DNA from: Bactericera cockerelli
Taxonomy: Eukaryota > Arthropoda > Insecta > Hemiptera > Triozidae
DNA: 64,000 nucleotides
NCBI GenBank assembly: GCA_024516035.1
Contig: CM044956.1
Coordinates: 22,256,567-22,320,566, forward strand
Reading direction: 5' to 3'
Each line of letters begins with the position of its first letter. Position 1 is the first letter of the stretch. This document shows, piece by piece, positions 11,393 through 24,268 of the stretch. Under the pieces are notes generated by a model. The model did not search any database. It was given only the letters and a program-made list of their open reading frames with translations, and was not told the origin of the DNA. The position numbers and the translations under genes were made by a program.

Positions 11393-11791
11393 TACATGAC
11401 ATCCAACACCAATCTGCTCTCTATTCTTACAGTACTTATTTATTATTTGTGAAAATTGCGTCTAATAATTATATGTTTCCTTGCAGTCCTTTTTTAATCA
11501 ATAATAAATTATTGTTGCCAAAATAAATGCTAAACCGAAGCTTTTTCTTGCGTTTAACTTAAAACTTAAAGATAAATATACCAAGTATGGGAGAGACGCC
11601 ACTGAACTGTACTTTTGATATTGACACCATGTCTTGGGATGTTGGAAACCACGTGGTACAGATCGGTTGCGTAGGCATTTAACATTATGCTAGATTGTGG
11701 TGATAGAGGTCACTACCATCATGCAGCAATATCTTACGGCTTATGCATACAGGGTCACATAATGAATCACATAAGTATAACAAGACATTTA
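11393..11791. other. Gene-free stretch between mariner and small TIR element
   Basis: No gene or repeat recognised; ordinary AT-rich sequence. Confidence 0.4.
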
Positions 11792-11906
11792 TAGGGCCGA
11801 ATCATAAAACAGGATGAAAGTTAAGACGCTGTGATTGGTTGGAACTCCGACTTAAGGGCGTGTCTGGCTTATCTAACTTTAATCCTGTTTCATAATTTGG
11901 CCCTTA
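11792..11906. mobile_element. Short TIR element (MITE), copy A
   Basis: About 112 bp with inverted ends. The left end reads GGGCCGAATCATAAAACAGG and the right end, reverse complemented, reads GGGCCAAATTATGAAACAGG; both continue into A(T/G)..AAAGTTA. Flanking bases are TA or TTA-like, but the exact duplication is ambiguous. The interior phrase CTGTGATTGGTTGGAACTCC recurs in the copy at 61,483. No coding capacity. Confidence 0.75.
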
Positions 11907-14900
11907 GTCTTCAATAAATGGTACTTGCTACTTCTTATGTAATATGTACATATATGTATGTACTACCATAAGGTCCTGGTATGAAATCAGGTAAATAATT
12001 ACAGCATTCAGTAAATTATTCTAATGAATTTCACATGATGAGTTATTTGAAACTTGTATAGCTACAATCGTCAAAGGAATAACATCTATTTTATGCATAC
12101 AATATATTTATAATAAACATTGGAGGAAGCACTACCTAATCCTCATAATGCAGATATTAATCTCAAATTCAGAGATTTTTGCAATGGATGAAACTGTGCT
12201 TGAATAAAGTCCAAAGTCTCTACGGACCCCGTAATGTCCTATACGAGAGGAAGTTGCTTGTCTTGTGGATATGGTGGAATGACAGACTCCCAATGTCAGA
12301 AAGCCGGTTCCAAGTCCTGACACCATCGCCCACTCCTCTGCCACAGCTAGCACTGAATGACCACTCTCCTATCTATGGGACTATCTCGTACAAGAGTCAA
12401 GATATACTATGTATAGGATATATGGACACTGGGGACATGGAGATTTGTGACTAAGCACACCGACAAAGAATTCGACAGACCTGGAATGGTGACAAGAATC
12501 ATACACACGTGATGTTTAAGGTATTGTACCTTGTAACAACAGACCACTCCACTGGCGATGCAATCATTATAGAGAAAGATGAAGAATTCACACGTTAAAA
12601 ATGTACCAAACACACTAATACTGAATAATGTCGGTATAAGTAATATGTATATGAAAAAGGGTCCAATTATATTATGTTGAAGAGAGGAGAACAGTGGGCA
12701 CTCACGAATAACCAATATTTGCAAGCGCAATTAATTAAAAGTAAAATGAAATTCGCTGGAATTGATTTATAATACGACATAGCACTGCCACTAAAACTGG
12801 GTAGAAACCCCTAAAAATATTTCCCTTTTCATGAAATATAAAATTAGAAAAGAAAAAAAAGGAGGCAGAGTGTTTTTTTCTCTTAAAAAATAAATAATAA
12901 TAAAACAAGGAGAGAATTTTTTACAAATTAAAGTTTGATTTATGAGCGGAGATAAGCTTTTGCAAAAGTTAGATGGGAAACCTGAGATTTCAGCTCATAT
13001 TATTATAATTATTATTACCTGGGTAAATATTTCCTCCCATGTTTCTCTTTATTTCACCACTGCGTTAGCTTACTATCCCTAATAACGTTTAATAGAAGTG
13101 GGGAGATAAACATGAATTTCTTGGACACATACGTATATCTTCTTGACGCTCTATTTCTTATGCCTAATTGTGTGAAAAATCCCTACGAAGGGTGAATTTC
13201 TATTTGTGAAATCATCCATGCTATTCCATATATGGTATTTGATCAACTATTACATAACATGACCCACATAGGTAGGTACATAACATAGAAAATGTATTGG
13301 GGCAGTAATACAAGCATACTATCGAGATGTAACATGCTAAACCAAAGTGTTTCCCTAATGTTATGGAATAAATTACAAAAGTTCAAACAATAGGGCAAAT
13401 TGGTCATGCGCCATGTAGGTTTAATTGTGTCTAAAGGAGGTCGAAGTCAAACATCTCAATTAGCATCAGCACGACTTGCAAATTCACCACTGGCAAAAAA
13501 GGCGTAGTAGGCAATATTATCGTGCAAAATGCAACAGTGAAACACACCCATATGAAAATAATAGCTCAGCATGATTCTCATATTACAAAACAAAATCTGA
13601 AAATTTCAATAACTCAGTGCTTCGTACCTCACAGGTACTTACAACACTTAGTGTTTTGTAAGGAGAATATGAATTAGAAATATGCAAGTTCATATAGGTC
13701 ATAATATGGTTAATGACAATAATGACTAAGAGCAACTATATAAATAACACATGAAGTATGTAATAAAACTAACAATTAGTATTGTACATAATTATGTAGT
13801 TTCTATAAACTATAATTATGAATGATCTAATAAATAGCCTAGCTAATAATTATTTATGTTCATATACTTTTACAACACTCCATACCATTGCTACTTTGAA
13901 TAGTGGCAATAATAAATCTTAACGTATAGGTACGAGTATTTCACTTATTTACCAAGTGACTAAATGCATAATTTCATCAGAAAATAGCAAACAAGGTTTA
14001 AAGATGTTTGTTCGCTTAATGCTGACAGTTCGTTTCTTTCATTAATAATAAGAAAAGAAACTAATAATAAGAATAGGAAGAAACAGTACTTAATTAAAAG
14101 CTTAAAACATAAAATATATGCACAAAAAAAAATTCTGTCATAACTTCTATCATGTCTTGTCTTGTCGAGGGGTTCTGAGCTGAGAGACCAAGTGGCCCCA
14201 AGACCTCCAACAACCAACTGCTTTCATGCATGTTGATCTTATACACAAAATTGAACGGCTCAGTAATTGCTTCTTTTCGGATAATCCTGAAAATTTCCAA
14301 TCGTTGTTTCATGGTTTCTTAAAAATATATATGGTAGAGCTAGTTATTAGCCCAAGATGGTTATTTAACCAACGATGTAAATGTATGTACTTTATAATAT
14401 GTATATATTGTATATGTATTTTATAAGACTTGTAGTAATTTAACGAATTTTATAAAATTGCAAGAGCAAGAATTTTAGTTGTAGAGCAAAAAATAGCATA
14501 ACTATACGTATAAATAGCCGTATGAAGGACAAGACAAACATAATTTTCAAGATTTCAAAAGTAAAAAAAATGTTACCATTCTCCACTTTTACTATGTGCA
14601 TTGTTGGGTACACAATGGATTTTGTGAGCCCAGGTCTGATCATACAATGAATGAAACATAGATGATTGAATCACTAGAGAGCACTAAATACCTTCGTGAT
14701 CAGGTTAAAGTAATAATAATGTGTACCTAGCCATATAATTACCCACTATCTGCAGAGCAATATTATGAGGTCAGGAATTTCCTAGGAGAGACCTTTGAGC
14801 TCATTGGGGAAAGTTGTAATTGATATTATTCTCATGGTTTCATAGGTACTCGTATACCAACTACCTACTAGGTAAGGTAACTTTCAATTTAGGAACAATG

Positions 14901-16195
14901 GGTCATTAGATTTGAATTAGATTTCGAGGATGCTTTAAACTTTAATGTTAATTAAAGCCAATGGTTTAGATTAAGTGGTAAATTTATGAAGAGATAATTC
15001 ACCAAGTATATGTATAACTCTTCAAATAGAAATGGAAATGAATAAATATTTAGAAGCAAGAGATAAAAGGACTCAATTCTTATCAGAAATTGAATTCTGT
15101 ACCAAATAGGTAAAGGAAACCGTTCTTATTTGAGACAATTTCCCCTCTGAAAAAGGCGAAGATAAACTTTCATTCGTAATTGAATTTTCCAAACTGTTTG
15201 GGCGAGGAATTTCCAATGATTTTTCCAATTTCCTTTTTCCAGATATACTTTCTGCGTCTTGCTTTCTTCCTTACCTCTTTATATTTTCTTCTAAAACTTA
15301 GGGAAAAAATTGCTCATTAAAATTAAAACTTCGAATATAACGATTCTACCTTTTCAATTTCAAATAACCCATTCAGCACATGTTTGAAATTTGAAATATT
15401 ATAAAGTTTTCTTTTAGATAAATGTTTTCGGTCGTACTAAAAGGTACTTTCTATTAATTTCTAAGTAACACATCAATACCGGCATTTGCGAATATTACCT
15501 CCGTTATTTTACTGTCTGATACAGTATCCTGGACTTTTTTTGAATATTTTTTAAACCCAGAGGTTATTATGAGTCCATGTTCAAAATCTTGTTTCTACTA
15601 CGACACTGGTTATTTGAACAAGCAAGAATGTTCCGTTTTTCTGGTTACAAGTAGATAAACATACAACATTCGGAAACGGAACATTCAGAAAGAACATCAA
15701 GATAACAGAATAAAAAAGAAAAAACCGTTCGGAAAATCTCATATAATATGTTTTCTCTAATAATGTCAAGAGGAGAGGGATGGAGGGAAGGGGGTTTTTA
15801 TACCCCTCCTGAGGATGTTTCTGTTTCTGACTTGGACCCGAAGAAACTAATCATGAAAAAACTGTCAGAAGAAAATATGTTGAAACAGAGAGAGTGAGGG
15901 ACAAATAAAAATAATGGGAAAAGAGAAAAAAGATAGAATTTCAAAACGCTATGAGCAATTGTTTAGGTTAAAATTAGATTTCTAAAATGTCAAAAATGAA
16001 TTCCGATAGTCCGATTTACTATCTTGAAACATGTTTTAGAAAATATCCTAATAGGGTATGGTAGATAAAGTGCGACTTGATGAAAACTGTCTCACCATAG
16101 AATCCATCACTGCATCATCTGATATAGCACATACCTGCAACAGAAGAGAAACACGAAAATATTATAGAATGAATGAAACGGAGATAGAAGAAAAA
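11907..16195. other. Gene-free stretch
   Basis: No supported gene or RNA. All open frames are short (110 codons or less) and overlap on both strands without domain signal, including 12,179-12,454 plus and 12,407-12,730 minus. Sequence is AT-rich and enriched in TAGGTA/TACCTA words seen across the window. Confidence 0.45.
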
Positions 16196-16226
16196 TAGAG
16201 CTAACTTTAATGTAAAGTTAGCTCTA
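16196..16226. repeat. Perfect short hairpin, 14-bp arms
   Basis: TAGAGCTAACTTTA, a 3-base ATG loop, then the exact reverse complement. No poly-T terminator or other context assigns a function. Confidence 0.85.
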
Positions 16227-19200
16227 ATTTTAAAATGCCCTAGGCCCAAACTGTGCAACTTTGTGGAAAATTCGGAAAAAATGATTATCTCCAATCATTG
16301 TAGATTATTTTTTAAAAGCAGGTGTAAAAGGTGACAATCATCCACACAAATGTCTATCATGATTCTATTGTAAAATCCAAATCTAAGGCTGATTGATCTA
16401 TTATCATGGCATCTTCGTAAAAATAGATACATATTTATGTGAACATGAATAGAATTTTCATTGATATTCTGAAACATTAACTTAATTTGACTTCCTCTTC
16501 CTTGGAGGGATTATACTAAGGATTTCAGGAAGAGGCACTGTCTCATTGTGAACAATATAAATGACACTTCCATATCCTGATTTCACGGAATGATACAAAA
16601 AGACCTCTTCTTATTTCTAATTGTGGAAGGAATGTATTGGTAACATTTCCAGAATATCCCTATAGAAATTCCCTACGACATTGATAGCATGTTTTGTGTG
16701 AACATGATTGAAAAAAACGAGAGTCTAGGTAAAATATGTGAAGTATACCTACATGACTTGGGGAAAAAAATGAAACTTAATGATATCTAAAGGTATTTTA
16801 AATAGGAAAAATGACAATGGCCTTTGAAAACTTTTAATTTGATTTACTTTAGGTTTAGGCATAGTAAATCACGTACTGACTCTCAGGATCCCGAACATTG
16901 TTCTAACTCAACTGAGGAGAACAGGACAGGATATATAAATAATTGTATGCTCGTATTAAGACAGGCCACCTAGGACGCTCACTTAAAAATTCTTGACTTT
17001 TCTGAATCAGACTGCTGAGGATATAAAACGGGGTAGCAGTCGTAGCAGGTATTTGGTCATCTCGTGTGATCAGCAAAACCCTCCCTATACCTTCCCAGCC
17101 TGGAGGTCTTATGAGCAGCTTCTGAAACCCTGTTCTCCTTACCAACCTGAAGAAGGTATTTCATATCTTATTAGTATGTTCATTGTATATAAAAAATTTG
17201 TAAATAAAGCTTGATCCAATTGTTTATAAATAAAAAAATAAGATCTCCTGAGCAACTTCTGACACCCTGTTCTCCCTGTAATGAGACGATGACGTCATCT
17301 CAAGGGTGCAGCCCTTCCTTACGAAATGAAATATTGGGGTAGCTACTCTTCTCATGGCTTTTAAAGCTGCTGTGTTGTTTTCTGCTTTTGATAAAGTGTT
17401 AGTGGCGGCTTTCCTTATGATTGAGATGAACATCCAAATTTATTAACACAATAAATAAATGTGGTTCTTTGTGTTATTATATCACAATTTTAGTGGGGAG
17501 CGCAGAATTAATCCTTTTCCTTGAATATTTTATACCTTATTTTTGCCCATAATTCCGCCACTGGTCGCTGCTCACATCAAAGCAGCTTACTCATTTTTTC
17601 TCACATGGTATGAGTGGAACCCGAACATCCAAGAACAGATCAGAAAAATTCTTGTCTAACTCACTCGTAGTTCGAACCAAGAACAATTTATTTTTTACAA
17701 ATATAATTTTAACTTGTGCTAAGGAGACGTAACTTTTAGTAAATATGTTATCAACTATATCTATTGGTTTTAGCATAAAAGCTTAAAGTTATAAGGATTT
17801 GAATGATGAGATCACCTCGGACATAAGACTTAGTGAAACCATTTACTCTGGATTACTGCACGCACCTGCACTGGAAATTCCGAAGAAAGAAGAACCCTTT
17901 CTAAAAATCTATACTTTCTGCATATATATTTTCTCATCACTCTGTTTTGTTTAGTCTTCAGATTATTATTGTTATCTTAGGTCAGATTCTACTCAGGCTC
18001 TTTGCCCTATCTGATGGATCTGAGGCACATAAATGTCGTGATCCTGGATGACAATCAAATCATTGTTGTCCACTTCTTTAACGTTGTCATGGTTACTGTA
18101 CCGTTTTTATACAAGGCGATTATTTTACAGGCACCTAGTATAGAGCAGATGCATCTTCAGAAATAACCTGCATTATACAATATACCGACATACGAGATAT
18201 GATCTTTGGCGCGATTCACCGACAAAGCACCTAGTTCAAGCATATGAAAAGGAAATAGGACAAAACATTGACAATAAAGAGTTACATCTCATTTCAGCAT
18301 ACTGAATTATTACCTAGAGTGTCTAGATCACGCCTGATGGGTGAAGCACAATAATGAATACATAGGTAAGTTTCTATTCTACTGACTCATCGCATTCTTA
18401 TTTGCCATTTCCCGTTTAAACCTGGCTTTCCCATCATTTAAAGCAGTGGTGTGTTTACGAGTGCATTTTTCACTCAATCTTAAAGAGATGGCCTGCTCCA
18501 TTTCGTATATCTGCTCACTACTTGTTTATATTACCCTAGAGATAATGATGGTCTACTAACTAGCTTATAACCCGACTGTTTCTACTGACCTGTCGTTAAG
18601 CCTATAACTATTCTGATGTAGTTAGTTTCGAAACAAGTACGGACTTTTAAGTGTCAATCGTATATAGGTAGGTTTAAATCAGCAAATGTCCACTTCCAAT
18701 AAAATGTTTAATTTTATGGACCAACACCTGAATTTCTAACAAACAAAATAAAACCAATTATGTGATCAAAATAATGGCCCAATCAGTGGAGATGACATTA
18801 GCACTCCCATCGGCAACATTGTTATTTCCCCCAAAATTTTATACGTCCCAATAAAAAGTTGAACTACTTTTTTTAGATCAAAAATGTTGACATGTTTTTT
18901 GTTTCTGGTCAATACAAATTATTTATTTAAAAATAAATTACGTGGCCAGTAAAGAAACGAATTTTATTTTAAGTAATGCTAATTGGTTTGAAAAGAATAA
19001 ATTTCTGAGTTAGCCACTATTTCCCTAATGAGATTAAAAACTTTTAGTTTCTCAAGCCTGTTCTCGCACCAGTACCATATTAACGTCCAGGATTTAACAA
19101 GGGCCTTAATATTACTATTAAAGTAAAGCTAATGTAATGGGATCATTACATTACCATGAATAAAATAAATCAAAGGTATTTCTGATGTGCTGACCTATTC

Positions 19201-19607
19201 AAGATGAATCCTTTACAATGGTTCTTCTAATTTATAGTTACTTTCTATATTTAGGTCCTATTAAACTGAGCCTTGATAGGCATTAGACTAATAAGTATAA
19301 TTTATAAATTGTACTGATCCTCTCCGCCTGAAGCATGTATTGTCTTGAAATGGCAAGAAAGCTTTTCTCATAGTAGCGATTAACATTCTGCAGATTTCTC
19401 CAACAAAAGAATCGGAAATATTTCATTGAGAAAATTAATTCTCAAGAGGGAATTTTCTAAAATTTTCAAACTAAAGATAAAAAGAGATTGAAAGGGAGTT
19501 AATTCCACAAGAGATAGAATCTTACCCTACATTTTCTCTATGTCCTCTTCCCCTCTTCCAATCTTAATTAAACTTTTCAATTAGAACTTCAACGCGCGGC
19601 GCACCCA
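16227..19607. other. Gene-free stretch
   Basis: No supported gene. A phrase resembling TGAGCAGCTTCTGAAACCCT is repeated at 17,110 and 17,250 (with CCCTGTTCTCC after each), suggesting an old dispersed or duplicated repeat. Short open frames on either strand are not credible. Confidence 0.4.
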
Positions 19608-21312
19608 AAGGTTGAAAGGGAGAGTAGGAGAAGTGTTGGAAGGGATAGAGGAAGAGGAGAAGTTTGACAAGGAGAGTAGGAGAAGTGTTGGAAGGGATAG
19701 AGGAAGAGGAGAAGTTTGACAAGGAGAGTAGGAGAAGTGTTGGAAGGGATAGAGGAAGAGGAGAAGTTTGACAAGGAGAGTAGGAGAAGTGTTGGAAGGG
19801 ATAGAGGAAGAGGAGAAGTTTGACAAGGAGAGTAGGAGAAGTGTTGGAAGGGATAGAGGAAGAGGAGAAGTTTGACAAGGAGAGTAGGAGAAGTGTTGGA
19901 AGGGATAGAGGAAGAGGAGAAGTTTGACAAGGAGAGTAGGAGAAGTGTTGGAAGGGATAGAGGAAGAGGAGAAGTTTGACAAGGAGAGTAGGAGAAGTGT
20001 TGGAAGGGATAGAGGAAGAGGAGAAGTTTGACAAGGAGAGTAGGAGAAGTGTTGGAAGGGATAGAGGAAGAGGAGAAGTTTGACAAGGAGAGTAGGAGAA
20101 GTGTTGGAAGGGATAGAGGAAGAGGAGAAGTTTGACAAGGAGAGTAGGAGAAGTGTTGGAAGGGATAGAGGAAGAGGAGAAGTTTGACAAGGAGAGTAGG
20201 AGAAGTGTTGGAAGGGATAGAGGAAGAGGAGAAGTTTGACAAGGAGAGTAGGAGAAGTGTTGGAAGGGATAGAGGAAGAGGAGAAGTTCGACAAGGAGAG
20301 TAGGAGAAGTGTTGGAAGGGATAGAGGAAGAGGAGAAGTTTGACAAGGAGAGTAGGAGAAGTGTTGGAAGGGATAGAGGAAGAGGAGAAGTTTGACAAGG
20401 AGAGTAGGAGAAGTGTTGGAAGGGATAGAGGAAGAGGAGAAGTTTGACAAGGAGAGTAGGGGAAATGTTGGAAGGGATAGAGGAAGAGGAGAAGTTTGAC
20501 AAGGAGAGTAGGAGAAGTGTTGGAAGGGATAGAGGAAGAGGAGAAGTTTGACAAGGAGAGTAGGAGAAGTGTTGGAAGGGATAGAGGAAGAGGAGAAGTT
20601 TGACAAGGAGAGTAGGAGAAGTGTTGGAAGGGATAGAGGAAGAGGAGAAGTTTGACAAGGAGAGTAGGAGAAGTGTTGGAAGGGATAGAGGAAGAGGAGA
20701 AGTTTGACAAGGAGAGTAGGAGAAGTGTTGGAAGGGATAGAGGAAGAGGAGAAGTTTGACAAGGAGAGTAGGAGAAGTGTTGGAAGGGATAGAGGAAGAG
20801 GAGAAGTTTGACAAGGAGAGTAGGAGAAGTGTTGGAAGGGATAGAGGAAGAGGAGAAGTTTGACAAGGAGAGTAGGAGAAGTGTTGGAAGGGATAGAGGA
20901 AGAGGAGAAGTTTGACAAGGAGAGTAGGAGAAGTGTTGGAAGGGATAGAGGAAGAGGAGAAGTTTGACAAGGAGAGTAGGAGAAGTGTTGGAAGGGATAG
21001 AGGAAGAGGAGAAGGTTGACAAGGAAAGTAGGAGAAGAATTGGAATGGATAGAGGAAGAGGAGAAGGTTGACAAAGAGAGTAGGGGAAATGTTGGAAGGG
21101 ATAGAGGAAGAGGAGAAGGTTGAAGAGGAGAGTGGGGGAAGTGTTGGAAGGGATAGAGGAAGAGGAGAAGGTTGAAAAGGAGAGTAGGGGAAATGTTGGA
21201 AGGGATAGAGGAAGAGGAGAAGGTTGAAGAGGAGAGTAGGAGAAGTGTTGGAAGGGATAGAGGAAGAGGAAAGTAGGGGAAGTGTTGGAAGGGATAGAGG
21301 AAGAGGAGAATA
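19608..21312. repeat. 52-bp minisatellite, about 32 units, polypurine on the plus strand
   Basis: Units begin near AGAGTAGGAGAAGTGTTGG. Register was checked: the same word recurs at 19,621, 19,673 and onward every 52 bp to 21,077 (28 steps), then 21,129, 21,181 and 21,233, followed by a shortened unit. The first 27 or so units are nearly identical, with isolated variants (one T-to-C near 20,289; a GGGGAAATG unit near 20,460). The last units (from about 21,010) are more diverged. The plus strand is almost entirely A and G apart from a few T and C positions per unit. All three minus-strand frames are open for 1.4-1.7 kb, but that follows from composition and periodicity, not from a gene. Confidence 0.97.
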
Positions 21313-21748
21313 TAAATGACAAGAGAGAAGCCGAATTTGAAATAAGAGTTACGAGAGATAACGAAGAAGAACTGGAGAAACAGATAGAGTTGGAATTTAA
21401 GTGATAGAATGAGGTTTTACAAAGACGAATAATGACGAAAACGAGAGAGAGAAGATTGGAAATTAAAAGAGGGAGGTAAGTAGAGAAAGAGGGGGGAGGT
21501 GGTGAAAAAAGAGAGAGGAAAAGGGAGAGATGGGAGATGGAAAGGGTGAGGGACGTTGGATGGAAAGGGAGGTGAGATGGAAAGCGAGAAATGGGAGAGG
21601 TTTTATATTGAAAACTATTTGTCTTTTTATTCCTTAACCCTTTTTGAGAGATGATTTGAATCTTATTAGAGTAAAGTTCTTACTCTCTTATCCTATTTCT
21701 GCTGATACATTCTCATTGTTTTAGATAGGTACCATGTTTCAAGCGAAC
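21313..21748. other. Purine-rich flank of the minisatellite
   Basis: To about 21,600 the plus strand stays strongly purine-rich (GAGA/GGAGG-type words) without clear periodicity. It looks like the decayed source or edge of the array. No gene. Confidence 0.6.
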
Positions 21749-21806
21749 AATTGGCTCGGGGGTAACGATACTGCCCTATCATGTGAGAGTTCCCGGGTAT
21801 AGATCG
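21749..21806 (+). mobile_element. Possible degenerate tRNA-like SINE head
   Basis: GGCTCGGGGGTAACGATACT followed by GTTCCCGGGTATAGATC resembles a tRNA D-arm/A box and a damaged B box at tRNA spacing. The B box deviates from consensus, no tail or duplication was found, so this is weak. Confidence 0.3.
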
Positions 21807-24016
21807 TGTTCAGTAGTGTTCACACAGGGACGGTTGGACGGACGGACGATTGGCCCAAAACAACTTTTTTGGTATCCTGAGGCTATGATTCGTCCAGAAA
21901 TGTGAAAACTGGGTAGGTCAAATTTTCGACGAATACAATACTTTCCTAATTACAGGAGAAGAAAAGTATTACATTTGAACTTCCTTTATTTGTCCTAATC
22001 ATCATGACCGAAGGAACATGAAGAGCCTTTTCTTTTTGATAGGACAAAAAGGGTTAAAGAAATTTGATATAATGGAAGTTCTCTGTAGTAATTAATCAAA
22101 AGTCCCAGGAAATAGGAAGGCAAGTTGAAAAGTCAAGTCTTTGCAGATAGGCCTGAGGGCAACCGTTTTCTTTATAAAATTTCTTCGGTAGTTATTGATT
22201 TTAGAAAGCTTCCATTTTCTGTGTCCCTATGCTAAGTAAGTAGATGGATTCAAGATAAGACAAGGAAAATTTCTCGACTTTTCTCAACGCATGAAAATCT
22301 TTATGTATGAACTAGGTTCTTAGCCTTTACATAATGATTCCTACCACCTAGAAACCAGCTGTTACACAGCTGTTGGATTTGTTAGTTTTCCCATTTTTGT
22401 GATGATACTAAAATAATTTAGCATGTAAAATTTAGCTAAAAAAAGGGATCCTTAATAGCGTTTTTTCTTCTATGAACAAAACCCTAAAAACTGTACTTAC
22501 AGTAAAGAGTAACGTAATCTACAAAATACATTTTTAATTATCCATCTATCAGCTGGTGGATGGAATTAATTCTAGTTCAAAACTTGCAAAGTAAATAGCA
22601 CGAAACGTTAAAATTATCTACTTTTTAAAAATAAAAGAACAAAACCTATCTAGTTATCAACTCTCAACTGACTCATCATTTCAGTCAATAATTCTGTAAG
22701 AAAGGAAATAACTTGTGCGGGAAAAAATCCCATTTTCTTTCCTTCACAAAAACAATAGACTGAAAAGAGGATAGAGAATAATAAAGAGAGATCCTTTCAA
22801 GACAAGAGCTGATATGTACCACACACACACGCAAACTTCCCAACATCCATCATCTCACGTCTCGAAACCCTCTCTTCTTGTGAAGCAACCCCTTTAACCC
22901 CCACTTGGTATGAAAACTACCCCTTTAATCCCCCATTCGACGGAAAATAACCCCTAGCATCTTCATCCCTACTCGATCTATCATCATTAAAGAGGTTTTA
23001 TGCTCGCTGAGTCGTAAATTTCAAATTGTTTCCCCCACACTCCTCCGGTGCTCTGGGTTGATGAAATTTTGCATTTCTTTACCTAACCATTATGTAATTA
23101 GGAACGGAGACAATGGAAGACAAATAAAAGAAGGAGAATACCTTTTTCTCTACTTTTTTTATGTTTCATTATTTTTATTGATACACAAATAAAAGGAACT
23201 AATTGATTGAAATGAGCTCGATCAAGGGAATTTGAACCTTCTTTTTGAATTCATACCTATATCTTGTAGAACATTTTAAATACAGGAATGCACTAGATAG
23301 TTCATTCTTCACTTTGTTTGCCATTCCTGCAAATGGTCTTTTCTTACGTAGGTAACCAACTTAAGAATGGACAGTATCCATTATTAAGCATGTTATTACG
23401 AAACCAGAAATTGCATAGCAGCAGGAGAATTTGCCAATCGTCATTATAGTCGTATGTCTCAATGATACAGATTAGAAGTATGTAAGGTAACTTACATTAT
23501 AAGTTATGTGCCTTGGTAAGTTGGTACCAATCTTCTTGTATTGTGCCAGTAGAAGGTCAAATAAATATGTGCGTATACCTAGGTATTAAATTTATTAAAA
23601 AGTGTAAATTTTTCTTAAAACTATTTTACATAATGGATTTTCAACTGTCAACAGCAGATTCAACCGTCTACACGAGGGGGATAAGTATAAATTCAAGTAG
23701 GTAGCTTTCAACTCGACCTAATGACCTCTTGAATGTAACTACTGTGATGCTACTGCCAAAAAGTCAAATCTATTTAGCCTGGTAATTAATTGTCCAAGCC
23801 TGCAGACATAATAATATAACATTTTCAACACCACATAAAACGAGGAGCAACATTTCGCTGACAGATAATCATGTGATGAAAAAAATTTAACTCGAAATAT
23901 TCTCTCAACCATTCTAATTTCATTACAATTACAAATATAATCTAACAGCTCATTAATTATAGTTTCTTTTATAGTGCACACACCTATTTATTTAATGAAC
24001 AATTAAACGTGTCTTT
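21807..24016. other. Gene-free stretch
   Basis: No supported gene. At about 22,885-22,960 there are two to three imperfect units of roughly 32 bp built on ACCCCTTTAA(T/C)CCCC. A short AC run lies at about 22,819. Short open frames lack domains. Confidence 0.4.
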
Positions 24017-24268
24017 AACCATAAGTTGTCAAAGTTGTGCTTGCACAGTGAAGTTGTTACAAATTGATCGAGAGATTAATTTTTGATAAAATTTTGTTTA
24101 CATTAAATTTTATCTAACCGCATCGTAGCGTAGGTATCAAAGCCTAGCTACCTGCAACATAGTGGTGTGATCCCACATACTAGTACTGATTTCAATTTAG
24201 TTTTTCTTGAATTTTTAATTTTGAGTAGGTACTTCAGAATTATGAAAGTGAAGTGATTCACCAGGATA

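Noticed and set aside
19608..21312. CRISPR array
   Set aside because: Head-to-tail repeats without variable spacers in a eukaryotic context.
19564..21322. Three overlapping 468-577 residue minus-strand ORFs rich in Leu, Ser and Pro
   Set aside because: They are the same minisatellite read in three frames; openness follows from a 52-bp unit with no antisense stop. No independent coding evidence.
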